Assembly: GCF_000427905.1 (NCBI RefSeq)
Contig: NZ_KE386603.1
Location: 615,332-679,331 of the forward strand
Length of the DNA: 64,000 nt
From: Thermocrispum agreste DSM 44070
Lineage (GTDB): Bacteria; Actinomycetota; Actinomycetes; Mycobacteriales; Pseudonocardiaceae
Reading direction: 5' to 3'
Part shown: positions 54,193 through 63,986 of the stretch, one piece after another
Layout of the letters: every line of letters starts with the position of its first letter
Numbering within the stretch: the first letter of the stretch is position 1
Made by a program: the position numbers and the translations under genes
The notes under the pieces: model-generated
The model's input: the letters and a program-made list of their open reading frames with translations, nothing else
Told to the model about the DNA's origin: nothing
Database searches by the model: none

Positions 54193-54765
54193 ATGACGCG
54201 GATCGTTGCCGGACGGGCGGGTGGCAGGCGGCTGCGAGTGCCCGCGCGCGGCACCCGCCCCACGTCGGAGCGGATTCGTGCGGCGCTGTTCAACGCGCTG
54301 GAAGCCGCCGGCGAGGTCGCCGGGGCCCGCGTGCTCGACCTGTACGCCGGTTCCGGCGCGCTCGGACTGGAGGCGCTGTCCCGAGGGGCCGCGGACGCGG
54401 TTTTCGTCGAGTCGGATCGCCGTGCCGTGGAGGTGTTGCGGGCGAACGTGCGTGCCCTCGGCCTCGGCGGTTCCGTCCGGCACGGCACCGTGCGGCAGGT
54501 GCTCGAGGCGGCGGCGGCCGAGCCGTTCGATCTGGTGGTGGCCGACCCGCCGTACGGAACGCCGGACGTCGAGCTGCGTGCGGTGCTGACGGCGTTGGTC
54601 TCCGGCGGCTGGTTGACCGCACACGCCCTGGTCGTCGTGGAACGGGCCAGCCGGGACGGGGCGGTGGACTGGCCGCCGCAGTACCGTCCGGTGCGCGTCA
54701 AACGCTACGGCGACACCGAGCTGCACTGGGCCGAGCTGGCGGCGGAGGGGGCAGGCGCGCCGTGA
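54193..54765 (+). CDS. rsmD: 16S rRNA (guanine(966)-N2)-methyltransferase
   Basis: 190 residues. Methylates G966 of 16S rRNA using S-adenosylmethionine. [37 protein letters not shown] is the family start; [21 protein letters not shown] is the SAM site; [13 protein letters not shown] is the catalytic DPPY motif (about 117-122). coaD follows after 46 bases, the same pair as Rv2966c-Rv2965c. The upstream region (54042-54192) is a divergent promoter shared with the HelD-like gene. Confidence 0.95.
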   Translation: MTRIVAGRAGGRRLRVPARGTRPTSERIRAALFNALEAAGEVAGARVLDLYAGSGALGLEALSRGAADAVFVESDRRAVEVLRANVRALGLGGSVRHGTVRQVLEAAAAEPFDLVVADPPYGTPDVELRAVLTALVSGGWLTAHALVVVERASRDGAVDWPPQYRPVRVKRYGDTELHWAELAAEGAGAP

Positions 54766-54798
54766 CGTGGATCGCGGCGAAGGCGTCCGCGGGCTGGG

Positions 54799-54804
54799 TA
54801 GGCT
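54799..54804 (+). promoter_or_regulatory. -10 box of coaD (leaderless)
   Basis: TAGGCT ends seven bases before the ATG at 54812, identical in sequence to the ung box at 41649. Confidence 0.5.
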
Positions 54805-54811
54805 GCTCGCC

Positions 54812-55297
54812 ATGCGACGTGCGGTGTGCCCCGGCTCCTACGACCCGGTGACCAACGGCCATCTCGACGTCATCGAGCGAGCCGCGACCCTGTTCGACGA
54901 GGTCGTGGTGGCGGTGCTGATCAACCGCAACAAGAAGGGCATGTTCGACATCGACGAGCGGCTGGCGATGCTGGCCGAGGTGACCTCGCACCTGCCCAAC
55001 GTGCGGGTCGACTCGTGGCACGGGCTGCTGGTCGACTACTGCACGGCCAACGACATCCAGGTCATCGCCAAGGGCCTGCGGGCGGTCAGCGACTTCGACT
55101 ACGAGCTGCAGATGGCGCAGATGAACCGCAGGCTGTCCGGGGTCGACACGGTGTTCGTGTCCACCAGCCCGGAGTACAGCTTCCTGTCCAGCTCGCTGAT
55201 CAAGGAAGTCGCCACGCACGGCGGCGACGTCACCGGGCTGCTGCCCGAGGCGGCCAAGCGCTGGCTGCTGGAGCGGGTCGCCGAGCAGTCGTCGTGA
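54812..55297 (+). CDS. coaD: Phosphopantetheine adenylyltransferase
   Basis: 161 residues; adds AMP to 4'-phosphopantetheine, the fourth step of coenzyme A synthesis. [30 protein letters not shown] carries the (T/H)xGH nucleotide site (TNGH, 14-17); [23 protein letters not shown] binds the substrate; [22 protein letters not shown] is the C-terminal signature. Length matches the hexameric bacterial enzyme. Confidence 0.97.
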   Translation: MRRAVCPGSYDPVTNGHLDVIERAATLFDEVVVAVLINRNKKGMFDIDERLAMLAEVTSHLPNVRVDSWHGLLVDYCTANDIQVIAKGLRAVSDFDYELQMAQMNRRLSGVDTVFVSTSPEYSFLSSSLIKEVATHGGDVTGLLPEAAKRWLLERVAEQSS

Positions 55298-55564
55298 TGC
55301 GGCCGGACCCGGGGGCACGGTGCGCCCGGCCTCGCCTGCTCGCCGACGGCCTCGGTCGCACCGCGGGTGTGTCCCGGGCGCCCGCGTGCTGACGGCCGCG
55401 GCCGCGACTCGTACGCCCCCGGCTCGACCCGTCCGGCGCCCGCCCGGCTCGCTCGGTCAAGCGTGACACGCCCAAGGAGGCGCCACCTGCACGGATTTCG
55501 TGTGCGCAGCGGGCAAACTTGACCACAGTGACAGCCGCTGAAGTCGCCGGCCAAGGGAGTTGCT
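55298..55564. other. coaD-sepIVA intergenic region
   Basis: 267 bases with no gene. TTGACC at 55519 may be a -35 element of the sepIVA promoter, but no convincing -10 element is found at the proper distance. Confidence 0.35.
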
Positions 55565-56299
55565 GTGTACCGGGTGTTCGAGGCCCTCGACGAGCTCGTG
55601 ACGATCGTGGAGGAGGCTCGCGGGGTACCGATGACGTCCAGCTGCGTCGTGCCGCGCGGGGAAGTCCTTGAACTGCTCGACGACATCCGCGAGGCCTATC
55701 AGCCCGAGCTGGACGACGCCCAGGACGTGCTGGACAAGCGCGACGAGATCCTGGAGTCGGCACGCACCGAGGCGGAGCAGACGCTCAGCTCGGCTCGGGA
55801 AGAGGCCGAGCGGCTGGTGGCCGAGGCCCGCGCGGAGGCCGAGCGCCTGGTGTCGGAGGCCCAGGACAGGGCGAACGAGATCCTGGCCGAGGCGGACGCG
55901 GAAGCCGACCGTGCGGTGGCCGCGGGACAGGCCGAGTACGACAGCCTGACCAGCCGCGCCCGCGACGAGCACGACCGGATGCTGCAGGCGGGCAGGGAAG
56001 CCTACGAGCGGTCCGTGCAGCAGGGCATGGAGGAGCAGGCCCGCCTGGTGTCGGAGACCGAGGTGGTGCAGGCCGCGCACGCCGAGGCGGCGCGGCTGGT
56101 GGACGAGGCGCACGCGGAAGCCGAGCGGCAGCGCTCGGAGTGCGACGCCTACATCGACGGCAAGCTGGCCGAGTTCGCCGACCTGCTGGACCGGACCCTG
56201 CGCTCGGTGGACCAGGGCCGGTCCCAGTTGCGCGGCGGCTCGTTCGCCTCCAGCTTCGGCCACAACGGCTACCACTCGGAGCACAGCGGCTACCGCTGA
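55565..56299 (+). CDS. sepIVA: DivIVA-like coiled-coil septal protein (SepIVA type)
   Basis: 244 residues, GTG start with AAGGGAG at suitable distance. After a short head (MYRVFEALDELVTIVEEARGVPMTSSCVVPRGEVLELLDDIREAY) residues about 50-225 form an Ala/Glu/Arg-rich continuous coiled coil. It matches mycobacterial SepIVA (Rv2927c), which localises to the septum and helps regulate division and cell-wall synthesis. The C-terminal tail is Gly/Ser/His/Tyr-rich and disordered. The neighbouring DUF177-rpmF-rnc genes follow as in mycobacteria. Confidence 0.88.
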   Translation: MYRVFEALDELVTIVEEARGVPMTSSCVVPRGEVLELLDDIREAYQPELDDAQDVLDKRDEILESARTEAEQTLSSAREEAERLVAEARAEAERLVSEAQDRANEILAEADAEADRAVAAGQAEYDSLTSRARDEHDRMLQAGREAYERSVQQGMEEQARLVSETEVVQAAHAEAARLVDEAHAEAERQRSECDAYIDGKLAEFADLLDRTLRSVDQGRSQLRGGSFASSFGHNGYHSEHSGYR

Positions 56300-56374
56300 G
56301 GGCCCTCGGGGCGCCGGTGCGGCCGGACGCCGCGCGAAGTGCGCACAGGTAGCGCAGCGGCAGGTACGCAGGCG

Positions 56375-56380
56375 TACGCT
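56375..56380 (+). promoter_or_regulatory. -10 box of the DUF177 gene (leaderless)
   Basis: TACGCT ends eight bases before the ATG at 56389. Confidence 0.45.
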
Positions 56381-56388
56381 TGGCGTCA

Positions 56389-56997
56389 ATGTCCGAAGAA
56401 CGCAGCACCCGCAGGAATCCGGTTCCGGACGCCAGGAACCCGTGGGTGGTCGACACCCAGGAGCTGGGCCGCAGCCCCGGAGCCAGCCAGCGCCTCGAGC
56501 GCACCGTGCCCGCCGAGACCGCGGTGGGCTTTCCCGACGTGATCGAGGTCCCCGTCGGCGCCCCCTACCGGCTCGACCTGCTGTTGGAGTCGGTGGTGGA
56601 GGGCGTGCTGGTCAGCGGATCGGTCACGGTGCGGGCAGCCGGGCAGTGCTCCCGCTGCCTGGACCCGATCGAGGAGGAGATCGCGGTCGAGCTGACCGAG
56701 CTGTTCGCCTACCCGGACTCCACCACCGAGGCCACCACGGAGGAGGACGAGGTCAGCCACGTGGTGGACGACATGGTGGACCTGGAGCCGGTGGTCCGGG
56801 ACGCGGTCGTGCTGGCCATGCCGCAGGTTCCGCTGTGCCGCCCGGATTGCCCTGGTCTGTGCCCCGATTGCGGTCTGAAGTGGGTCGATCTCGAGCCGGA
56901 TCACGGCCATGAGAAGATAGATCCTCGGTGGGCGGCCCTTGTCGAACGGTTTTCCGGATCGAACAGCAACGGGTCCGCGCCAACAGACAGCAAGTGA
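56389..56997 (+). CDS. DUF177 (YceD) family protein, 23S rRNA accumulation
   Basis: 202 residues. The DUF177 core is clear: GSVTVRAAGQCSRCLDPIEEEIAVELTELFAYPDS and LEPVVRDAVVLAMPQVPLCRPDCPGLCPDCGLKW. The Cys residues (CSRC, and CRPDC, CPDC) probably bind zinc. In E. coli and plants this family is required for 23S rRNA accumulation. Invariably it precedes rpmF, here by 80 bases, and the two are likely co-transcribed. An ATG nine bases earlier (56380) is less likely. Confidence 0.93.
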   Translation: MSEERSTRRNPVPDARNPWVVDTQELGRSPGASQRLERTVPAETAVGFPDVIEVPVGAPYRLDLLLESVVEGVLVSGSVTVRAAGQCSRCLDPIEEEIAVELTELFAYPDSTTEATTEEDEVSHVVDDMVDLEPVVRDAVVLAMPQVPLCRPDCPGLCPDCGLKWVDLEPDHGHEKIDPRWAALVERFSGSNSNGSAPTDSK

Positions 56998-57077
56998 CGA
57001 CGTGGGGCGCGATCAGCGCGCAGTCCCAGGGTGTGGTGCCCAGGGTGCCCATGAGTGAGACTTGAGGAGTAGTAACC

Positions 57078-57260
57078 GTGGCCGTCCCGAAGCGGAAGAT
57101 GTCGCGCTCGAACACGCGGTCCCGCCGCTCGCAGTGGAAGGCGGCGCCGGTGCACCTCGTGCCGTGCCCGAACCGTGCGTGCAAGGAGCTCAAGCCGCGT
57201 AACGTGGCCTGCCCGGTGTGCGGGCAGTACGCGGGTCGACAGGTCGTCGAGCCGGCCTGA
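57078..57260 (+). CDS. rpmF: Ribosomal protein L32, Cys-containing form
   Basis: 60 residues, GTG start with GAGGAG nine bases upstream. [21 protein letters not shown] is the L32 start, followed by CPNRAC and [13 protein letters not shown]. The first pair is spaced C-x4-C rather than the usual C-x2-C, while the second is CxxC. This may still form a zinc site. It sits between DUF177 and rnc, the usual order. Confidence 0.95.
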   Translation: MAVPKRKMSRSNTRSRRSQWKAAPVHLVPCPNRACKELKPRNVACPVCGQYAGRQVVEPA

Positions 57261-57272
57261 TCGGGGTAGGTC

Positions 57273-58085
57273 ATGGCGGGGAATGGTGTGCGCGGCCCGA
57301 AGGCCGACCCCGCTGAGCTGCTGGCCGCTCTGGGGGTCGAGATCAAGCCGGACCTGCTGACCCTGGCCCTGACGCACCGTTCGTACGCCTACGAGAACGG
57401 TGGCCTGCCGCCGAACGAGCGGCTGGAGTTCCTCGGCGACGCGGTGCTGGGCCTGGTGATTACCGATCACCTGTACAACGAGCACCCCGACCTGCCGGAA
57501 GGGCAGCTGGCCAAGCTGCGCGCCAGTGTGGTCAACATGCAGGCGCTGGCCGGTGTCGCGCGTGGGCTCGGCAAAGGCGGCCTCGGCGCGCACCTGCTGC
57601 TGGGCAAGGGTGAGGAGCTCACCGGTGGCCGGGACAAGGCGAGCATCCTGGCCGACGGGCTCGAGGCGATCATCGGCGCGGTCTACCTGGAGCACGGCAT
57701 CGAGGTGGCGCGCAAGCTGGTGCACCGGCTGTTCGACGACCTGCTGGCGGAGGCACCGCTGCGCGGTGCCGGGCTGGACTGGAAGACCAGCCTGCAGGAG
57801 CTGACCGCGTCCGCCTCGCTCGGCGTGCCGGAGTACCGGGTGGTGGACACCGGGCCCGATCACCAGAAGGAGTTCTCGGCGACGGTGCTCATCGCCGGCG
57901 AGCCGCGTGGTGAGGGCCGTGGCACGACGAAGAAGGAAGCCGAGCAGAACGCCGCGGAGATGGCGTGGCGTTCGCTGACCGCCGAGCTCGAGGCCGGCAA
58001 GGACAGCGAGGACGCCGGCAACCCCGGCGGCGACAAGGAGCAGGCCGGCGGCAAAGCGCAGCCCGGCGCCACGACCGGGCAGTAG
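57273..58085 (+). CDS. rnc: Ribonuclease III
   Basis: 270 residues; cleaves double-stranded RNA in rRNA precursors and mRNAs. The endonuclease domain (about 15-155) has the signature [14 protein letters not shown] (Glu52, Asp56) and [15 protein letters not shown] with the second acidic set; the dsRNA-binding domain (about 165-235) includes [19 protein letters not shown] and [21 protein letters not shown] Gly/Ala/Glu-rich tail from 240 is an addition. It starts 12 bases after rpmF and is followed after nine bases by mutM. Confidence 0.97.
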   Translation: MAGNGVRGPKADPAELLAALGVEIKPDLLTLALTHRSYAYENGGLPPNERLEFLGDAVLGLVITDHLYNEHPDLPEGQLAKLRASVVNMQALAGVARGLGKGGLGAHLLLGKGEELTGGRDKASILADGLEAIIGAVYLEHGIEVARKLVHRLFDDLLAEAPLRGAGLDWKTSLQELTASASLGVPEYRVVDTGPDHQKEFSATVLIAGEPRGEGRGTTKKEAEQNAAEMAWRSLTAELEAGKDSEDAGNPGGDKEQAGGKAQPGATTGQ

Positions 58086-58094
58086 CGGTTCGGC

Positions 58095-58967
58095 ATGCCC
58101 GAGCTGCCCGAGGTCGAGACGGTCCGTCGTGGGCTGGCCGAGCACGTCAGCGGCCGGACCATCCGCAGTGTGGACGTGCTGCACCAGCGAGCGGTGCGGC
58201 GGCACGTGCTCGGTGCGGTCGACTTCGCCGGACGGCTGGCCGGCCAGCGCATCGACGCGGTGCGCAGGCGCGGCAAGTATCTGTGGCTGGAACTGGCCTC
58301 CGGCGAGGCGGTGGTCGGTCATCTCGGCATGAGTGGGCAGATGCTGGTGCGCTCGCCCGGCGTCCCCGACGAGAAGCACCTGCGTGTGCGACTGCACCTG
58401 GACGACCGGCCCGGAGCGGCGCGCGAGCTGCGCTTCGTCGACCAGCGCACGTTCGGCGGCCTTCTGCTGGACGAGCTGGTCGAGGTCGACGGAACCATGG
58501 TGCCGTCGAGCATCGCGCACATCGCGCGCGATCCGATGGACCCCGCATTCCGGCTGCCGCACGTGGCCAAGGCCATGCGCGCCAAGCGCACCGAGGTCAA
58601 GCGCGCGCTGCTGGACCAGACCCTGGTCAGCGGGATCGGCAACATCTATGCGGACGAGGCGCTGTGGCGGGCGCGGATGCACTGGGCGCGGCCGACCCAG
58701 CGGCTGACCCAGAAGCAGGCCGAGCTGGTGCTGCGGGAAGCCACCGCGGTGCTGATGGACGCGTTGCGGGCGGGCGGCACGTCGTTCGACGCTCTCTACG
58801 TCAACGTCAACGGTGAATCCGGCTACTTCGACCGGTCGCTCAACGTCTACGGCCGCGAAGGCGAGCCGTGCCGTCGTTGTGGCTCACCGATCCGGCGGGA
58901 ACGGTTCATGAACCGCTCGTCCTACACCTGCCCGCGCTGCCAGCGTAGGCCACCGCGACGCCGCTGA
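58095..58967 (+). CDS. mutM: Formamidopyrimidine-DNA glycosylase
   Basis: 290 residues; removes 8-oxoguanine and formamidopyrimidines and cuts the abasic site. The N terminus [14 protein letters not shown] carries catalytic Pro2 and Glu3; GGLLL and HLGMSGQM are lesion-binding loops; [19 protein letters not shown] is the H2TH motif; the C-terminal zinc finger is [25 protein letters not shown]. Often named fpg. Follows rnc by nine bases in one operon. Confidence 0.97.
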   Translation: MPELPEVETVRRGLAEHVSGRTIRSVDVLHQRAVRRHVLGAVDFAGRLAGQRIDAVRRRGKYLWLELASGEAVVGHLGMSGQMLVRSPGVPDEKHLRVRLHLDDRPGAARELRFVDQRTFGGLLLDELVEVDGTMVPSSIAHIARDPMDPAFRLPHVAKAMRAKRTEVKRALLDQTLVSGIGNIYADEALWRARMHWARPTQRLTQKQAELVLREATAVLMDALRAGGTSFDALYVNVNGESGYFDRSLNVYGREGEPCRRCGSPIRRERFMNRSSYTCPRCQRRPPRRR

Positions 58968-59048
58968 CTGCCCGGACGAGAAGCGCACGGCCACGCCCGG
59001 CGCACTGACACGCGCTTGCTGAACCGGCGGCCAGACGGCCGAACCGGA

Positions 59049-59684
59049 TCAGCGGCGCGAGCTGCTGCTTCCCGAGGGCGTCGCGGTGTTGGACGCCGTG
59101 GACGTACCGCCGCCGGGCGGCTCCGGGTCCTCCGTCTCACACGGTTCGTCGCACGGCGGATCCGTCGGGCCGGTGCTCGGCGGGTCGTCCGGGGTCGTCG
59201 TGGTGGGTGGATCGTCCGGGGGCGTCTTGGTGGTCGTCGTGGTCGGCTTCGACGGTTTCGTGGTCGTGGTGCCGCCCGTGGAGGTCGTCGGCAGATCCTC
59301 GGACGTGTCCGCCGGGCGGTCCGGCTTCGGCGTTCCCGGGGCGTCCTCGTCCTCGGTCGTGCTCGTCGTGGTCGGGGTGGTGCTCGGGGCGAGGTCGCCA
59401 CCGTGTGCCGTCCCGCTGATCTTGACCGTGGTCTCCTCCGGGGTCGGGTTGCCTGCGATCAAGCCACCCCCGGCGCCCCCGTTGGGCTCGCGCTGGAATT
59501 GCTGCACGTTCTTCTCGGCGACCGGGGCAGTCGGGCTGGCCAGCACCGCGATCCCGGCGAACGCGGTCGCGGTCACCACACCGCTGGCCAGCAGCGCCAG
59601 GTAGCTCGCGCGCCGTGGCCGGGTCGCCTCGGCCGGGGGCGCGACCGACACTCGCGTATCGTCGGTTGGCCCAGACGGGCTCAT
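59049..59684 (-). CDS. Thr/Pro-rich membrane-anchored exported protein, unknown function
   Basis: 211 residues. A short cytoplasmic head ([25 protein letters not shown]), one membrane helix (about 29-50), a short outer segment with [14 protein letters not shown], then a tail (about 95-205) made almost only of Thr, Pro, Ser, Asp and Glu ([35 protein letters not shown]), typical of glycosylated cell-wall stalks. Two Cys in PPCDEPCE may pair. No catalytic motif is seen. It is divergent from acyP across an A/T-richer 120-base promoter region. Confidence 0.7.
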   Translation of the reverse strand: MSPSGPTDDTRVSVAPPAEATRPRRASYLALLASGVVTATAFAGIAVLASPTAPVAEKNVQQFQREPNGGAGGGLIAGNPTPEETTVKISGTAHGGDLAPSTTPTTTSTTEDEDAPGTPKPDRPADTSEDLPTTSTGGTTTTKPSKPTTTTTKTPPDDPPTTTTPDDPPSTGPTDPPCDEPCETEDPEPPGGGTSTASNTATPSGSSSSRR

Positions 59685-59805
59685 AGGCTGCTCCTTGTGG
59701 CGGCTAGGCTGGGGCGGGGGAACTGTATCACTGTCGAGTGAACGATGTGCCTACCCCATAGTGTTCGTTTTGTTCCGGAGCGTCACCACTGGGGAGTTGC
59801 GACGG

Positions 59806-60105
59806 ATGACGCCATCCGCAGCCGAATCCGGCGAGCGCGTGCGGCTGACCGCGTGGGTGCGCGGTCATGTGCAAGGTGTCGGTTTCCGGTGGTGGACGCG
59901 CTGCCGGGCGCTGGAACTGGGCCTGGTCGGGACGGCGACCAACCTGCCGGACGGGCGCGTGGAGGTGGTCGCGGAAGGCCCGCGGAAGGCGTGCGCCGAG
60001 TTGCTGGCCGCGCTGCGAGGCGGGTCCACCCCCGGCAGGGTCGACTCGGTGGTCGAGCAGTGGTCCGAGCCGCGCGGGGGGCTGCACGGGTTCGTGGAGC
60101 GCTGA
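59806..60105 (+). CDS. acyP: Acylphosphatase
   Basis: 99 residues, ATG 59806. Hydrolyses the carboxyl-phosphate bond of acyl phosphates. [47 protein letters not shown] includes the catalytic Arg28 (in VGFR) and Asn46 (in TNLPDG). It occupies the usual place between mutM and smc, as in mycobacteria. Confidence 0.95.
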   Translation: MTPSAAESGERVRLTAWVRGHVQGVGFRWWTRCRALELGLVGTATNLPDGRVEVVAEGPRKACAELLAALRGGSTPGRVDSVVEQWSEPRGGLHGFVER

Positions 60106-60276
60106 GCCGGGCGGACGGTGGCGGTCCGGTCCGGCCGGAGTTCGCCCGCACGCATCCGACACGCCGCGCGGTTCGGTGCGTACCAGGGCCCGCAGGTACC
60201 ATTCCGCAGTTGAGGTCGGCCCGGCCGCATGACACATCAGCCGTGAACCGGCACAGATGAAGGGGCCGTATAGCTC

Positions 60277-63200
60277 GTGCACCTGAAAAGCCTGACACTG
60301 AAGGGCTTCAAGTCTTTCGCTTCGACGACGACGCTCCGTTTCGAGCCGGGCATCACCTGTGTGGTCGGCCCGAACGGATCGGGGAAGTCGAACGTGCAGG
60401 ACGCCCTGCGCTGGGTGATGGGCACGCAGGGCGCCAAGGACCTGCGCGGCGGCAAGATGGAGGACGTCATCTTCGCCGGCACCGCAGGCAGGCCGCCGCT
60501 CGGCCGCGCCGAGGTCACGCTGACCATCGACAACTCCGACGGTGCGCTGCCGATCGACTACACCGAGGTGTCGATCACCCGGCGGATGTTCCGCGACGGC
60601 GCCAGCGAGTACGAGATCAACGGCGAGAGCTGCCGCCTGCTGGACGTGCAGGAGCTGCTGTCCGACTCCGGCATCGGCCGGGAGATGCACGTGATCGTCG
60701 GCCAGGGGCAGCTCGGTGAGATCCTGCAGGCCAAGCCGGAAGAGCGGCGCGCGTTCATCGAGGAAGCCGCGGGCGTGCTCAAGCACCGCAAGCGCAAGGA
60801 GAAGGCGCTGCGCAAGCTCGAGGCGATGCAGGCGAACATGAACCGCCTGACCGACCTCACCGCCGAGCTGCGCCGCCAGCTCAAGCCGCTGGGCAGGCAG
60901 GCCGAGATCGCCCGCAAGGCGCAGGCCATCCAGGCCGAGCTGCGGGACGCCAGGCTGCGGTTGTACGCGCACGATCTGGTCACCCAGCGCGAGGCGCTGG
61001 CCAAGGAGGAAGCCGACGAGGAGCGGATCCGTCGGCAGCGCGCCGAGGTGGAGCAGCAGCTGCAGATCGCGACCAGGCGGGAAGCGGAACTGGCCGAGGC
61101 GCTGGCCGAGGACGAGCCACGCCTGGCGGCGGCCAAGGACACCTGGTACAAGCTCAGCGCCCTGGCCGAACGGCTGCGCGGCACGGTGCGGCTGGCCATG
61201 GAGCGCAAGCGGCACCTGTCCGCCGACGTCGAGGACACCTCGACCGGCCGGGATCCCGAGGAACTGCTCGCCGAGGCCGAGCAGGCCGAGGAGAAGGAGC
61301 AGGAGCTCGACGCCGCGGTCGAGGCGGCGCGGGCCGAGCTGGCGGAGGCCATCGCACGCCGGGAAGAGCTCGAGCAGGCGCTGCAGGCCGCCGAGCGCGC
61401 GCACATGGCCGCGGTCCGGGCCGTGGCGGACCGCCGGGAAGGCATCGCCAAGCTCAAGGGGCAGGTCGAAGCCCTGCGCAGCAAGACGGGCGCCACGGCC
61501 GAGGAGATCGAGCGGCTGAGCGCGGCCATCGCCGAGGCCGAGGCCAGGGTCGAGCAGGCGGCGGAGGAGCTGGAGCAGGCCAAGGCCGAGGGCGGCGACT
61601 CCGATCTGGACAGCGCGCAGGCCGCCGAGCGACTCGAACAGTGCATGCGCGCCAACGACGCCGCCAAACAGCGCGTCGAGGAGCTGGTCGCGGCCGAACG
61701 GGCCGCGGAGAAGGAGATCGCGACGCACCGCGCCACCGTGGAGGCGCTCTCGCGCGGGCTCGCGCGCAGGGACGGCGCGGGCACGTTGCTGGAAGCCGGC
61801 GACGACGTGCCCGGTGTGCTCGGGTCGGTCGCCGCGCTGCTGGACGTCGAATCCGGCTTCGAAGCGGCGATCGCCGCCGCGCTGGGCCCGGTCGCCGACG
61901 CGGTCGCTGTGCAGACCGACGACGACGCGGTCTCCGCGCTGGAGTACTTGAAGAAGCACGACGCCGGCCGGGCAGGCATGCTGCTGGGCGGCCTGCTGGG
62001 TGGTGCCGAGGGTTCCGCCCTGCCCGATCGCCCGCAGCTGTCGTCCGGCGCACGGTGGGCCGTCGACGTCGTGCAGGCGCCGGAGCAGCTGCGTCCTGCC
62101 GTGCGCGTCGCATTGCACGACGTCGTGATCGTGGACAGCGTCAACGCCGCCAAAGCGCTCGTCAGCGAGCACCCGCGACTGCGTGCGGTCACCACGGAAG
62201 GCGATGTCTTCGCCGCTCACTGGGCGTGCGGTGGTTCGAAGGCCGCGACCGAATCGGTCATCGAGGTCCAGGCCGCGGTGGACGCGGCGCGGGAGAAGCT
62301 GATCGCGGCGGAACGGCAGCTGCAGCGCGTCGCCGCGGAGCTGGAAGGGGCGCGCGCCGAGCAGCAGCAGCGGAAGGCCGAGGCGGCCAAGGCCAGGGAG
62401 GCCGTCGGCGAGGTCAAGGTGGCCAGGGCCAGGTTCACCGAGCGGCTGAACCGGCTGCAGCAGGCGCTACGCAACGCCGAGGCGGAGGCCGCGCGGCTGC
62501 GCAACCAACGGGCGAAGGTGGAGGCCAGCCGGGCCGAGGCGGTGGCGAAGCTGGCCGAGCTGGAGCAACGGCTGACCGCGGCCAGCGAGGAGCCGATCGA
62601 CGAGGAGCCGGACACCACCGAGCGGGACGAGATCGCGGCCGCGCTGTCCGAGGTGCGGCAACAGGAGGTCGACGCCCGCCTGGCCCTGCGCACGGTCGAG
62701 GAGCGGGCCCGTGGGATCGCGGGCAAGGCGGAGAGCCTGCGCCGGGCGGCGGAGGCCGAGCGGCAGGCCCGTGAGCGTGCGGCGCGGGCGCGGGAGGCCC
62801 GCAGGCGTGGCGCGGAGATCGCCGCCGCCGTGGTGGACGCCGGTGAGATCGCCCTGGAGCGCATCGAGGTGTCACTGCAGCGTGCCGCGGCGGAGCGAGA
62901 TGCGCTGCAGCAGGCCAGGGAAGAGCGGGAAGTGATGCTGTCCGGTGTCCGGGCCAGCGTGCGTGAGCTGAGCGGCCAGCTGGAGAAGCTGACCGACGCG
63001 GTGCACCGCGACGAGCTGCTGCGCGCCGAGCAGCGGATGCGGCTGGAGCAGCTGGAGTCCCGCATCGCCGAGGAGTTCGGCATCGGGCTGGACGACCTGG
63101 TGGCCGAGTACGGTCCGGACCAGCCGGTGCCGCCGAGCCCGACCGAGATGGCCGAGTACGAGGCGGCCAAGGAGCGGGGCGAGCCGGTCAGCGAGCCGCA

Positions 63201-63918
63201 GCCGATGCCGTTCGACCGGGCCACCGAGGAGCGCAGGGCCAAGCGGGCCGAGCGGGAGCTGGCCATGCTGGGCAAGGTCAACCCGCTGGCGCTGGAGGAA
63301 TTCGCCGCGCTGGAGGAGCGGTACAAGTTCCTGTCCACCCAGCTGGAGGACCTCAAGGCCACCAGGAGGGACCTGCTGGCGGTGATCCAGGAGGTGGACG
63401 ACAAGATCCTGGAGGTCTTCACCTCCGCCTTCCACGACGTGGCGCGGGAGTTCGAGAAGGTGTTCGCCACGCTGTTCCCCGGCGGCGAAGGGCGCATGGT
63501 GCTCACCGACCCGGACGACATGCTGACCACCGGCGTGGACGTCGAGGCCCGCCCGCCCGGCAAGAAGGTCAAGCGGCTGTCGCTGCTGTCCGGTGGCGAG
63601 AAGTCCCTGGTGGCGGTGGCGATGCTGGTGGCGATCTTCCGGGCCCGGCCGTCGCCGTTCTACGTCCTGGACGAGGTCGAGGCGGCGCTGGACGACACCA
63701 ATATGCGCAGGCTGATCGGCCTGCTGGAGCAGCTGAGGGAGAACTCGCAGCTGATCGTGATCACGCATCAGAAGCCGACCATGGAGATCGCCGACGCGCT
63801 CTACGGCGTGAGCATGGCCAACGACGGGGTCACCAGGGTGATCTCGCAGCGGCTGCGGTCGCGCGATCGGGCGGACGAGCGAGCCGGCGAGCGTTCGGCC
63901 GAACCCGCCTCGGCGTAG
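60277..63918 (+). CDS. smc: Chromosome segregation protein SMC
   Basis: 1213 residues; the ATPase arms of the ScpAB-condensin that organises the chromosome. Walker A GPNGSGKSN (31-39) in the N-terminal head, a long coiled coil (about 165-500 and 660-1040, rich in Ala/Glu/Arg), a hinge (about 515-640, PGVLGSVAALLDVESGFEAAIAAALGPVADAV), then the C-terminal head with signature LSGGEKSLVAVAMLVAIF and Walker B YVLDEVEAALDDTNM. GTG 60277 is the start; the 171-base leader has no strong promoter pattern. scpAB are not in the window. Confidence 0.97.
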   Translation: MHLKSLTLKGFKSFASTTTLRFEPGITCVVGPNGSGKSNVQDALRWVMGTQGAKDLRGGKMEDVIFAGTAGRPPLGRAEVTLTIDNSDGALPIDYTEVSITRRMFRDGASEYEINGESCRLLDVQELLSDSGIGREMHVIVGQGQLGEILQAKPEERRAFIEEAAGVLKHRKRKEKALRKLEAMQANMNRLTDLTAELRRQLKPLGRQAEIARKAQAIQAELRDARLRLYAHDLVTQREALAKEEADEERIRRQRAEVEQQLQIATRREAELAEALAEDEPRLAAAKDTWYKLSALAERLRGTVRLAMERKRHLSADVEDTSTGRDPEELLAEAEQAEEKEQELDAAVEAARAELAEAIARREELEQALQAAERAHMAAVRAVADRREGIAKLKGQVEALRSKTGATAEEIERLSAAIAEAEARVEQAAEELEQAKAEGGDSDLDSAQAAERLEQCMRANDAAKQRVEELVAAERAAEKEIATHRATVEALSRGLARRDGAGTLLEAGDDVPGVLGSVAALLDVESGFEAAIAAALGPVADAVAVQTDDDAVSALEYLKKHDAGRAGMLLGGLLGGAEGSALPDRPQLSSGARWAVDVVQAPEQLRPAVRVALHDVVIVDSVNAAKALVSEHPRLRAVTTEGDVFAAHWACGGSKAATESVIEVQAAVDAAREKLIAAERQLQRVAAELEGARAEQQQRKAEAAKAREAVGEVKVARARFTERLNRLQQALRNAEAEAARLRNQRAKVEASRAEAVAKLAELEQRLTAASEEPIDEEPDTTERDEIAAALSEVRQQEVDARLALRTVEERARGIAGKAESLRRAAEAERQARERAARAREARRRGAEIAAAVVDAGEIALERIEVSLQRAAAERDALQQAREEREVMLSGVRASVRELSGQLEKLTDAVHRDELLRAEQRMRLEQLESRIAEEFGIGLDDLVAEYGPDQPVPPSPTEMAEYEAAKERGEPVSEPQPMPFDRATEERRAKRAERELAMLGKVNPLALEEFAALEERYKFLSTQLEDLKATRRDLLAVIQEVDDKILEVFTSAFHDVAREFEKVFATLFPGGEGRMVLTDPDDMLTTGVDVEARPPGKKVKRLSLLSGGEKSLVAVAMLVAIFRARPSPFYVLDEVEAALDDTNMRRLIGLLEQLRENSQLIVITHQKPTMEIADALYGVSMANDGVTRVISQRLRSRDRADERAGERSAEPASA

Positions 63919-63986
63919 GCGGGTCCGTGGGACGGTGAGGGTTGCCCTGCGACGGCCTGCGGTGACGCGGATGCGAGGATGACGAC

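Noticed and set aside
60254-60285. Nine-codon ORF MKGPYSSCT overlapping the smc start
   Set aside because: No Shine-Dalgarno of its own and nothing unusual in its codons; short open frames like this are expected by chance.
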